NCBI GenBank assembly: GCA_964343195.1
Contig: CAYFIR010000008.1
Span: forward strand, 65,697 to 129,696
Length of the DNA: 64,000 nt
Reading direction: 5' to 3'
Source: CAYVAP01 sp964343195
Lineage (GTDB): Bacteria > Bacteroidota > Bacteroidia > J057
Below the pieces are notes generated by a model. It was not told where the DNA came from. It saw only the letters and a list, made by a program, of their open reading frames with translations, and searched no databases. A program made the position numbers and the translations under genes. Below, piece after piece: positions 43,768 through 51,972 of this stretch (position 1 is the stretch's first letter; every line of letters starts with the position of its first letter).

Positions 43768-44645
43768 AACCAGCTATACTTCAGAACATTAAAATGGTTT
43801 TTTACTTCCTGCGGTACGTTTTGGATATCATACTCATCATGTGCATGATAAATGTTCGCATTTGTCAGCCTAAACACAACATACACATCATGTTCTAGGT
43901 CGTATGAATAGTAGTTACTATTCCCAAAAGTTTTGTCATATCTTTCGTCCAGTAGTTCCTGTGCTCTTGCAGTGTCTTCCTCACTTGGGTCATAACAACT
44001 CAGTTGGGAGATAAACTCACGGTCTCGCCCCCCCGCAACCCAAGCCTTCCATGCTTCTTTATTCCCATGAGGACTTAAATCATGCTTGAAGTGATGTTCA
44101 AACAACAATCTAAATTGGTCAAAAAATGCTTCAAGACTATTTCCCCTATCTGCAATTACAGCACGGTGGCCAATAGTTGTACTATCTGCTTCCGTTTCAA
44201 GAATATCTGAGTCGTTCCAAAGATATTGGAAGGAAAAAATAGTATTCTTTTCGTCCGGGGTGTTGTGGAGGTAAGAAACTAGATAACCAACTTCTCTTTT
44301 TGTTTCTTCATTGAAATGAGATTTTACTTGATTGGGTTCTGTTGAAAGAGCAGGAATATCTTTTTCTGGGTATGAAATTTTCTTACTACCAATATTTCCT
44401 AAAAAATCATAAACCGAGTGCCCAATTGCCCAAAATTCACTTGGTATATCTGTATAAGGAAATCCATTGATCATTTGACGAATCAATTCATCATTAATTA
44501 AAATGAGATATGTATCTAAGCCCTTAATCAGGTCAGGAACCTTACGTAAAATACCCCAATATTGATGCTGATTTGCTTGATAGTCTTCTTTATCCCAGAT
44601 AAAAGCAGAGATGTCTAATGTGGGTATGAAAGCTTGATTAACCAT
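43764..44645 (-). CDS. Unknown protein between the ATPases
   Basis: 293 residues with no recognised family. It is acidic and aromatic, starting AFIPTLDISAFIWDKEDYQ and rich in Trp and Tyr (FQYLWNDSDIL, WKAWVAGGRDREF, YSYDLEHDVYVVFRLTNANIYHAHDEYD). It has no signal peptide and no membrane helix. It begins 8 bp inside the end of the ABC-type ATPase gene and ends 4 bp inside the second GHKL gene. The pairing with a DUF3696-like ATPase suggests a dedicated effector or partner, which is inference. The His/Asp/Glu-rich middle could be catalytic, but no nuclease motif can be named. Confidence 0.85.
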   Translation of the reverse strand: MVNQAFIPTLDISAFIWDKEDYQANQHQYWGILRKVPDLIKGLDTYLILINDELIRQMINGFPYTDIPSEFWAIGHSVYDFLGNIGSKKISYPEKDIPALSTEPNQVKSHFNEETKREVGYLVSYLHNTPDEKNTIFSFQYLWNDSDILETEADSTTIGHRAVIADRGNSLEAFFDQFRLLFEHHFKHDLSPHGNKEAWKAWVAGGRDREFISQLSCYDPSEEDTARAQELLDERYDKTFGNSNYYSYDLEHDVYVVFRLTNANIYHAHDEYDIQNVPQEVKNHFNVLKYSWL

Positions 44646-45987
44646 GGTGGCTTCTTTTTTTCATTTGAGCTTCAATGATTGCCCTCATTTCTCCCTTTGA
44701 TTCTTCGATAAAATCTTTAGGGTAATAATTGAGGATTGTACCGTAGTCATCCAGTTCCAGTGTTCTGAATAGCCCTTTTTCAATGAATGTCAAATTAATT
44801 TGATCATCCATTTGGTTCGTTTGATCCTCTGCAATTCTCCTCCTCATCCGGGTAATGAAATGGCTGCTATGCGTCTCAACAATAACTCTTTTTCCTTGAA
44901 GTGTGAGGCTATACAGAAAATCATAGAGTGAGCTTTGAACCTTGGGGTGAAGATGAATTTCAGGCTGTTCGACGATTAAGATTCCGTCATTGGGCATTAA
45001 CAATCCCTGAACAATGATCGGTAATATCTGGCTGATCCCATATCCGACATGTTTGATATTGGTTTTCAACCCAACTTCATCTTCCAAAAAGACCTTATAG
45101 ACATCAGCTATTTTCTCTGAGAAAATTTTTCCACCAACTTTGCACACATCACATAACCAGTAGTTGACAGCTTCTAGCAATGTACCGCTCTTTTCCTGGT
45201 ATTCCAGTGCCTGGTTTTCACTTTTGATAGAGGGATAAATAACTTCTTCTGACTCGGACTCCATAAGAATCTGTGCAGTATATTCTCCACGAATACCTAC
45301 CCATTTTCCGGTACTGGAGGCACTGTACTCATACTTTGGATCTTCTCGCGATGGACCAATATAAAAAAGTAAACTGAACACTTTATCCACTCCCTTTTTC
45401 AGCCAATCGATATCAAAGAGCTCCTTCCCAGTCTCTGGTTTATGCCAAGCAAGAGGAAATATTGAAACGAAGTCTACTGCACCCTGTTGTTTATGATGCA
45501 TTAGGCTTTTTCCAAACAGTTCAACATTGGAGTCTATCTTGTAATTTTTGTCTTCTAGGAGATCTAAAGTAAGTATTTTCTCGTTATCGTCACTGTTTTC
45601 TGGCGGGTAAATCAATGCAGAAAAATAAGAAATGAGGATTCGATTATCTAATACTTGAAACCGAACTGATAATTTGGTTTCCCTTGAGCCAATTAGGATG
45701 CTGGGTAAGTTTATGTCACTATTGTTAAGTACTATTTCAAATGAGATTTCTTTATGTGTGTCCTGGCCGAATATGGCATCTGTTACATTTCTCAAATGAT
45801 AATAGGGCCCTTGCAACTCCAATACGCTTGTGGTAGAACTTTTTTCTAATGTCTGCTTTAGCAATAGAAGGAACTGCACAAAAGAAGACTTACCCGAACT
45901 ATTCACCCCTGACAAAACTGTCATGGGCTTTATTTCAAACTCATGTAGGCGTTGGATCGACTTGAAATTTTCGATAGATATTTTCAT
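44638..45987 (-). CDS. ABC-class ATPase, DUF3696/OLD-like
   Basis: 449 residues. Walker A is GVNSSGKSS (27-35). The C-terminal half has GYGISQILPI, Walker B in GILIVEQPEIHLHP, and VIVETHSSHFITRMRRRI, which are hallmarks of the AAA_15/DUF3696-type ATPases related to OLD and RecF. There is no TOPRIM domain, so it is not an OLD nuclease by itself. These ATPases usually control a partner effector. It overlaps the first GHKL gene by 4 bp and the unknown protein gene by 8 bp, so a complex with one of them is likely. Length is normal for the family. Confidence 0.92.
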   Translation of the reverse strand: MKISIENFKSIQRLHEFEIKPMTVLSGVNSSGKSSFVQFLLLLKQTLEKSSTTSVLELQGPYYHLRNVTDAIFGQDTHKEISFEIVLNNSDINLPSILIGSRETKLSVRFQVLDNRILISYFSALIYPPENSDDNEKILTLDLLEDKNYKIDSNVELFGKSLMHHKQQGAVDFVSIFPLAWHKPETGKELFDIDWLKKGVDKVFSLLFYIGPSREDPKYEYSASSTGKWVGIRGEYTAQILMESESEEVIYPSIKSENQALEYQEKSGTLLEAVNYWLCDVCKVGGKIFSEKIADVYKVFLEDEVGLKTNIKHVGYGISQILPIIVQGLLMPNDGILIVEQPEIHLHPKVQSSLYDFLYSLTLQGKRVIVETHSSHFITRMRRRIAEDQTNQMDDQINLTFIEKGLFRTLELDDYGTILNYYPKDFIEESKGEMRAIIEAQMKKRSHHG

Positions 45988-47525
45988 TGCAACTCCTCCT
46001 TGATTTTCTCCTTCACAATATTAGCCAAATCCTTAGGAAGCACATTGTCTATTACCCCTAAAATACGAGAAACCAGCTTCTTCTCCTTTCTGTTTAAACG
46101 GGAGATATCGTCCGTAATCAACTTGGGCTTCCCATTGCTAGAGGGAGGGGTATAGACATCTATTTCGGGTTCAGAAGCGCCAACCAGTTTCTCCAGCACC
46201 TTTTTTTGTGCGGCAGGAGACTCCACCGCTTTGGACTTCACTTTCTCTAGTTCCCGAACGGCAGATTCGGCCTTTTCCTTTTTGGCTTCATACTTCTCCT
46301 TATACTCGGTTTCCTCCTTTTTATCGGAAAACCCAGACTTTGCCTTTTCTTGGTATTCTTCCGTAAAAGAGGTGAAACTATCGATCTTTCTCTTTTCTCC
46401 CCTAACCTTGGAAGAGAAATAGTACAGCTTGTGTAATTCATCAAACTTGCATCTGACTGCCTTTTCAAAAGCCTTCAGCGATTCATTCTCTAAAAAATAG
46501 TCCCTTCTGGCATTCGGGATCAGGTCAGGACTCACACAATGGATTTCTCCAAAAAAGTACTTTGTCCCTCTTGGCTCTTTGAATAATTTGACTAATGAAT
46601 CTTCTAGCCCAACTTGGATGTTTCCTTTACGTAGTCGGATACTTCTGGCAATATTGATAGATGGGATTACTTTCTCGAACTTTGAAATACTGTGCCATCC
46701 CCATGCCAAGAGTTGACTCTTCACCCTTATTTCAAAAAACTCGACCCCATAGACTTCGTCAATCTTTCTTTTGTTGCCAGGGTCTCCTTGATAAATACTG
46801 GTTGTGTAGCTTTTGAAAACTTGATCTTTATTCAAAAAAATCTGGTATTCATCCAGAGAGGTATTCAGATCTCTAGCCTTGTCATAAATTTGCCCTTTGT
46901 ATATAAAACCTTTGTTAAATGGAACAGGTGAAACCATTGACAGATAGAGATAAACAGACTCTTTATCCAACAATTGATTATTAGATATTCCCTCAAGCGA
47001 GACTTTAAAATAGTGAGAATTAGGGTCTTCACTCTCCGTTAGGAAGGTTGTAACATCGTCTATGACCTCTGTTGCTTCTTCTTTTTGAGAGCGATTGTTG
47101 ATGATCGCTTTTAATTTCCTTGAATCCCAAATAAGCCGGGATTTTATGGGTTCTCCCTCATAGCTGGTTTCAAAGATCAATTTATCGCAGTAAGCTAATC
47201 CTCCCAAGCGACCAATTCCGCGGAATCCTTTGTTTTTGGTTCGATCTTTTTTGGATTGGGCAATGTCTTTGAGAGTTGAGCCGACTTGGATAGATTCAAT
47301 GCCTGTTGCATTATCAAAAATGGAAATAGATCTTTCTGTTGGATTGATATTGATTTCAATTTGGCCTTCTCTTGAGCCATTGAGCAGACCCATTTCAACT
47401 GCCTTATCGATTTGGTCAGCACTATTTTGAATATATTCTCGAAATATGAAACGTGCGTCTTCATACATCCCTAAAGTCAGAGATTCGATGACATCCTTAC
47501 CAATTTTTGTTTGTGAGCTAGCCAT
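45984..47525 (-). CDS. Hsp90-like (GHKL) ATPase, copy 1
   Basis: 513 residues, aligned without gaps to copy 2 over the first 120: E30-YIQNSADQID, DNATGI (71-76) and GFRGIGRLGGLAY (100-112). NARRDYF is at 338-344, followed by a long Lys/Glu-rich coiled coil (about 385-445). The ATP-binding residues are intact. The middle and the C-terminal parts diverge strongly, so the two copies probably have different partners. Overlaps HerA by 8 bp and the ATPase by 4 bp. GHKL ATPases clamp DNA or client proteins; which one applies is not known. Confidence 0.92.
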   Translation of the reverse strand: MASSQTKIGKDVIESLTLGMYEDARFIFREYIQNSADQIDKAVEMGLLNGSREGQIEININPTERSISIFDNATGIESIQVGSTLKDIAQSKKDRTKNKGFRGIGRLGGLAYCDKLIFETSYEGEPIKSRLIWDSRKLKAIINNRSQKEEATEVIDDVTTFLTESEDPNSHYFKVSLEGISNNQLLDKESVYLYLSMVSPVPFNKGFIYKGQIYDKARDLNTSLDEYQIFLNKDQVFKSYTTSIYQGDPGNKRKIDEVYGVEFFEIRVKSQLLAWGWHSISKFEKVIPSINIARSIRLRKGNIQVGLEDSLVKLFKEPRGTKYFFGEIHCVSPDLIPNARRDYFLENESLKAFEKAVRCKFDELHKLYYFSSKVRGEKRKIDSFTSFTEEYQEKAKSGFSDKKEETEYKEKYEAKKEKAESAVRELEKVKSKAVESPAAQKKVLEKLVGASEPEIDVYTPPSSNGKPKLITDDISRLNRKEKKLVSRILGVIDNVLPKDLANIVKEKIKEELQ

Positions 47526-49185
47526 TGGGGAACTGCTTATAGAGAGGTCTTGGAAACTTTATATTCAGCAAAGAACGAAAAACAGGGTGTTCTATAATGT
47601 ACTCTCCAGGGTCGAGTCGTGTCATCATATTTTTATAGACTGAGGGTACAAACCTGTAATCAGGCTTCGAGATTTCAATGGCATTGGTCCGGCCATAGGC
47701 GTGGGTAGCGCAGTTACCTTTGACACGGTCGTGAATAGCACTCTTGAACTGCTCTACAGAAAACAAGATGATGCCTAATGAACGCCCCCTCTCCGAGATA
47801 TCAATGATTTGTCGAAGAATTGGTGAATTCTTCGGAATATCCTTCGAAGCATATTTGTTCAACTCATCTATGAATATGACAATCTTTGAGGGGATGTCAT
47901 GTTCCTCCCTGTCTTCCTGACCTAATTTTAAATCATAGATTGCTCGGATGACATCGCCAAAAACAAAAGCTTGTGAATCTTGATCCAGGCGAGCTATATC
48001 GACTACGTGAATATCGTTTTTCTGAATTCCTACGATAGAATCTCTCAAACGGACTTCACTCTTTTCGGGCACAACCCTGTTGCTAAAGATGGAATGCGTC
48101 AATGCCTTAGCTACAATTCTTTTGAACTTACGCCAACTCATGACCGAGATTTCCTTGTCTCCTTTTGTCCGGCCTGCTTGTGTGTATTCACCGACTTTGC
48201 TTAAAAACTGTGACCAACTCGACACTTCATCAAATCCTCCTTGGTCAGTAATTATAAAGTTGATAATTGATTCCATTGTGCCGGTTGCGTCTTCGATATT
48301 AGAAAAGAGCAAATCCAGGTTCATTTTGTCATCTTCAAAGACATATTTATATCTGAACGCTTTACCTGCATCTACTTGGGCTTCAATATCTTTCTTGTTA
48401 CCATAGGAGTATGTTTTGGATTGGGATTGATCAGAATAAGGATAGAAGTACTTTACATGTTGAAAGGGGGATGTTGAAAGCCCAAGCATATCAGTATATC
48501 GCTTTTTCTCTTCCTCTGACAAGTCATCATTTAGCTCATCAATTGCTAGCAGATCCCTTCCCTTTACATTAAACATCACAAAGGCAACCGAATCATCTTG
48601 AGTATCAGTATTCAGATATTTTTCCTGGATGGCCTTCATCAAAAACATCGTGTAGGAGGTTTTGGCTGCTAAACCCGAAATCCCTGATATATTGAGATGA
48701 GCACCTTCTGGCCCAATCAAAAACTGGGAGTTAAAGTGCACGGGGAGAGATAATTTATCCTCTCCTCTGTACATGTCCATATACCCACATATGAGAGGGT
48801 TTTTGACTTCTTTTAGTCCCAAGGCTTGTAGCACTTCTTCTTGAGTAGCCAGACTCACTCTATTCCCGTCTAGTGCTGGTGTATAGATACTCTTGTTGTT
48901 GCCCAGCACTTTGGCCTTCACGAAATTCATCCCAATACGGTGCATGTTTGGCTCTGAAGATACATCGCCGAAATCGCTGGAAATGAAATTACTCAAATAG
49001 CTTGCTGAATCTGTGATGTGTGAGATCTCTTCTACAACACCAAATGTAAGAGAGCCTTCAATGTGCTCAACCTTGACAACATCAAATGGATTGAGGATTC
49101 GTTGTTTATCCGTCCAGAAATAGAACTCGTCTATCGTGGTTGGCCTCTTCTCCGTAGCAGCTATCTTACCTATTACTTTTTTCAT
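47518..49185 (-). CDS. HerA-like ATPase (DUF87/FtsK-HerA superfamily)
   Basis: 555 residues from the ATG at 49185. The N-terminal beta-barrel domain (MKKVIGKIAATEKRP to about 110) precedes an ATPase core. The P-loop reads GISGLAAKTS (168-177): the usual last Gly before Lys is Ala. Walker B is KIVIFIDELNKYAS (about 430), followed by ERGRSLGIILFSVEQF, as in HerA hexamers that move DNA. The stop of NurA lies 3 bp upstream, and the gene overlaps GHKL copy 1. Together with NurA it should form a DNA translocase-nuclease. Such pairs perform end resection in archaea; HerA proteins with other effectors are known antiphage systems. Confidence 0.88.
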   Translation of the reverse strand: MKKVIGKIAATEKRPTTIDEFYFWTDKQRILNPFDVVKVEHIEGSLTFGVVEEISHITDSASYLSNFISSDFGDVSSEPNMHRIGMNFVKAKVLGNNKSIYTPALDGNRVSLATQEEVLQALGLKEVKNPLICGYMDMYRGEDKLSLPVHFNSQFLIGPEGAHLNISGISGLAAKTSYTMFLMKAIQEKYLNTDTQDDSVAFVMFNVKGRDLLAIDELNDDLSEEEKKRYTDMLGLSTSPFQHVKYFYPYSDQSQSKTYSYGNKKDIEAQVDAGKAFRYKYVFEDDKMNLDLLFSNIEDATGTMESIINFIITDQGGFDEVSSWSQFLSKVGEYTQAGRTKGDKEISVMSWRKFKRIVAKALTHSIFSNRVVPEKSEVRLRDSIVGIQKNDIHVVDIARLDQDSQAFVFGDVIRAIYDLKLGQEDREEHDIPSKIVIFIDELNKYASKDIPKNSPILRQIIDISERGRSLGIILFSVEQFKSAIHDRVKGNCATHAYGRTNAIEISKPDYRFVPSVYKNMMTRLDPGEYIIEHPVFRSLLNIKFPRPLYKQFPNG

Positions 49186-49188
49186 CAA

Positions 49189-50346
49189 TCAAAATAAGTT
49201 AATAAAATAGAGATCGCTCAAAAATCTGCTTTTAATGTAATTTTCCGTCAGATATATGGGATATAAATGTTTTGCCCACCTTGCGTCAATTCCGTAGCAA
49301 ACTGGATTTCGTTCGTTCACAATGTTTGCGCTAATCAAATCAATTTCATCGGAGTCTAGGCCGTCTTCTTCCTGTATTTCTCTAACCAATATTTTTTCAA
49401 TTTTCAAAACTCCCTCAAAGGGGCTATGGGTATACTTCTGATCTCTAATTCTAAGATACCAAACAGCAAATTTCACATCGGGGATTCTTGTCGTTTGGTA
49501 CATAAATGCTGGAGTTCTGTGATAAAGTGGGAGTTCTGCGATTTTGCGGGAAATATCTTTTACGTCATTCGACAAAGCTTCAGGATTAAAGGCTTTTGAT
49601 ATGCCCACCACACAATCGTAATTAGACTTAATTTGAGATAACTCTTTGGCCTCACCACTTTTGAAATATTCTAGTGAACCATCTTTGATCAAGAAAGAAT
49701 TATCATTTAGCTTTTTTGCTTTCACTAGTGAAAAGACAACTTTCTGTTCCAGCCGAATCATCTCATCCTGAATTTTCGCAACACCCCTATCTTCGTACTT
49801 GTCATTGTCTTTCACAGAGGAGCTAGAGTAAGGCAAAATTCTCCCGATCTGTAAATTTTGACTTTTTAGAATTTTCTGCTCATTGAGCCTTGCTAGCAGA
49901 TTATTGAAAAAGACTTCATCATTGCCTAACGAAGTTTTGGCATTCGCATTCTCAGGGATTGAAATCACAAGTGGATTTTCAAGCTGGATAGATTTGAATG
50001 AATGTTTATCTGTCCGTTCACAGACTGCTACACCAATTTGACCTGCAATAATTGGATACAATCTTTTGCCGTATGCTATGTCATCTACTTTATATGTTCT
50101 ACGAGAACCATCCAAAAAAAATTTAAAGAGTGGATTTCCATTTATGCGGATTCCTTCTGCAAGGTTTTCTACTGATTTATAGTCGGTTAGGCTTTTATCA
50201 GTTTCACCCTTTCTTTTTACTTGAATCTCCTTTTTATCATCATAATTGATTTTAGGAATCTCTACAGATTCAAAACAATATTTATAGGATTTGTAGTTTT
50301 TTCCATCTGTTTCTTTTGCAATGAAGCCTAATATTTTATCAGCCAT
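49189..50346 (-). CDS. NurA-like nuclease
   Basis: 385 residues from the ATG at 50346 (a GTG at 50379 is possible). FFLDGSRRTYKVDDIAYGKRLYP (about 77-99, in parts) supplies the first active-site Asp (D79) in a DGS motif typical of NurA's RNase H-like fold, and FLIKDGSLEYF (about 218-228) supplies the second (D222). GIDARWAKHLYPIYLTENYI near the end is the third conserved region. The match is by motif pattern and by its place directly before HerA. It would act as a 5'-3' nuclease on DNA ends together with HerA. First gene of the operon; a promoter with a palindrome lies just upstream. Confidence 0.78.
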   Translation of the reverse strand: MADKILGFIAKETDGKNYKSYKYCFESVEIPKINYDDKKEIQVKRKGETDKSLTDYKSVENLAEGIRINGNPLFKFFLDGSRRTYKVDDIAYGKRLYPIIAGQIGVAVCERTDKHSFKSIQLENPLVISIPENANAKTSLGNDEVFFNNLLARLNEQKILKSQNLQIGRILPYSSSSVKDNDKYEDRGVAKIQDEMIRLEQKVVFSLVKAKKLNDNSFLIKDGSLEYFKSGEAKELSQIKSNYDCVVGISKAFNPEALSNDVKDISRKIAELPLYHRTPAFMYQTTRIPDVKFAVWYLRIRDQKYTHSPFEGVLKIEKILVREIQEEDGLDSDEIDLISANIVNERNPVCYGIDARWAKHLYPIYLTENYIKSRFLSDLYFINLF

Positions 50347-50387
50347 TTTTTCACAAAAAATGATTAAAATCTCGCGCACACTAAAAA

Positions 50388-50412
50388 CATAAGGGATATT
50401 TTATCCATCCAA
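50388..50412 (-). promoter_or_regulatory. Candidate promoter and palindromic operator of the NurA-HerA operon
   Basis: On the minus strand TTGG (50412-50409) and TATG (50391-50388) are 17 bp apart, a weak match to the Bacteroidota -33/-7 pattern. Between them lies a perfect inverted repeat, GGATA-N3-TATCC (50394-50406), ideally placed for a repressor. The start codon is about 40 bp downstream. No regulator gene is linked. Confidence 0.35.
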
Positions 50413-50775
50413 GGATGACCGATAAAAGCCATCGTTTCAACCCCAGGGAATCTAACACCTTACACATACCACCTTCTCATCTATTCATCCAACTACCGCA
50501 AAAGTGGGTGCTGTCGTTGATGACCCTTCACTCAAGATATGACTTTTTTCAGAAATAATTTGAATCTCAAAATCAGATATCAGGGTAAACGCATCTCCGA
50601 ACTATGAAATATATTCACTTTCGAAACAATGGATCTCTGTATAGGCCCCCTGAATTTGACCATCTATTCTCCTGAGGTGGGCAGGTCGACTGACTTTGAA
50701 GTTTTGCTGCTTTCATCATAGGCAACCAAGTCCAACGCACCCCACCAAATCGTTCAGATCAACCCCAATCACGAA
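50413..50775. other. Intergenic region between NurA operon and cydB
   Basis: About 360 bases with no gene. A short minus-strand frame reads WWGALDLVAYDESSKTSKSV and stops soon after; it could be a coding relic but no family can be named. Ends with an ACGAATT unit. This is where the base composition changes from AT-rich island to flank. Confidence 0.4.
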
Positions 50776-51810
50776 TTAGTAGCTCGTCTCATCCAGCTTC
50801 ACCTTTCCCCAAAAGGTCCGGTACACAAAGATCGTATAGCCCAGCACCAGCGGGGTTCCAATCGCCGCAATGGTGAGCATGATGCCCAGCGATTTTTCCG
50901 AAGCGGCAGCGTTGTAAACCGTGATGCTATTCGCAGGATCGAGGGTAGAATACACCAGCGCAGGATACAGCTCGATGGCCACCGTAAACAGCAAAAAGGC
51001 TACGGATAAGCTGGAAAAAATGAAGGCCGGCCAGTATTTGCGCTTGCTGATAAGGCGGGGGATGTTGGCGATGCTCAAAAATGCTAAAACTGGAACAATG
51101 AACAGAATCGGATTACTGGCAAAGCGATCTGTCAGGTGGGGAAGGTAAATCAGCGTGTAAAGCGTTACCAGCCAGAAGCTTACCACGAAAAAGATGATGG
51201 CCCGACGCAGCAGCAGATACACCTTGGCAAATAGCCTTCCTTCCGTCTTCATGGTCAGGTAAATGGCCCCATGCATCATGGTAAGTGCCAGGGTACTGAT
51301 CCCTACCATGATCGCGTATGGGTTGAGGAATTGTAGCCAGGAACCTACCAGCATGAAGTTTTCATCCAGCGGCATGCCCTGGAGTACATTGCCCAGCACA
51401 ACGCCGAGCAGCACTGCCAGCATGATGCTCGACACACTGTAGCTGATGTCCCAGGTTTTGCGCCACCAGGCCATTTCCTCCTTGCTGCGAAACTCGATGC
51501 TGATCGCCCGAAAGATCAGGAACAGCAAAAACAGCATGAACGGGATATACATCGCCGAAAATAGCTGTGCATACACCACTGGAAAGCCTGCAAACAAGGC
51601 CCCGCCCCCGATTACCAACCACACCTCATTGCCATCCCATACCGGCCCAACGGCATTGAGGGCAATGCGGCGGCTCTGCTCCTTTTTGAAAAACAGGTGC
51701 CAGGCACCCGCCCCCAGGTCAAAGCCATCGAGGATGGCATAACCAGAAAACAGCCCCCCTACGACGAGGAACCAAAGCGTGGGATAGTCAAGTCCAAGAA
51801 TCGTTGCCAT
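50776..51810 (-). CDS. cydB: Cytochrome bd ubiquinol oxidase subunit II
   Basis: 344 residues with about eight membrane helices. FVVGGLFSGYAILDGFDLGAGA-type N-terminus, PVWDGNEVWLVIGGGALFAGFP (about 52-75, in parts) and SIEFRS are the family's conserved segments. In the inner membrane the subunit pairs with the heme-bearing CydA to reduce O2 to water. No cydA is next to it: upstream on the same strand is hemE, downstream the NurA island. cydA must lie elsewhere or be lost. Placing an oxidase subunit behind heme synthesis genes is understandable functionally. Confidence 0.93.
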   Translation of the reverse strand: MATILGLDYPTLWFLVVGGLFSGYAILDGFDLGAGAWHLFFKKEQSRRIALNAVGPVWDGNEVWLVIGGGALFAGFPVVYAQLFSAMYIPFMLFLLFLIFRAISIEFRSKEEMAWWRKTWDISYSVSSIMLAVLLGVVLGNVLQGMPLDENFMLVGSWLQFLNPYAIMVGISTLALTMMHGAIYLTMKTEGRLFAKVYLLLRRAIIFFVVSFWLVTLYTLIYLPHLTDRFASNPILFIVPVLAFLSIANIPRLISKRKYWPAFIFSSLSVAFLLFTVAIELYPALVYSTLDPANSITVYNAAASEKSLGIMLTIAAIGTPLVLGYTIFVYRTFWGKVKLDETSY

Positions 51811-51972
51811 GGTGTATGAATTGAGCCTTCAAGTACGGTCATTGGAAGGAGGAGGTCAAGAGAAACCGCAACGACGCAAAGATAACTCTGCGACCATCGT
51901 GTCTTTCTTGTCGCGTCCTGGTAGTTATAAGGCTCCCGACCGCTCCACTTTACGAATAACGAATTCCAAATT

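Noticed and set aside
44638..45987. OLD nuclease of a Gabija- or PARIS-type system
   Set aside because: No TOPRIM domain in this protein or its neighbour, and the partner genes of those systems are absent.
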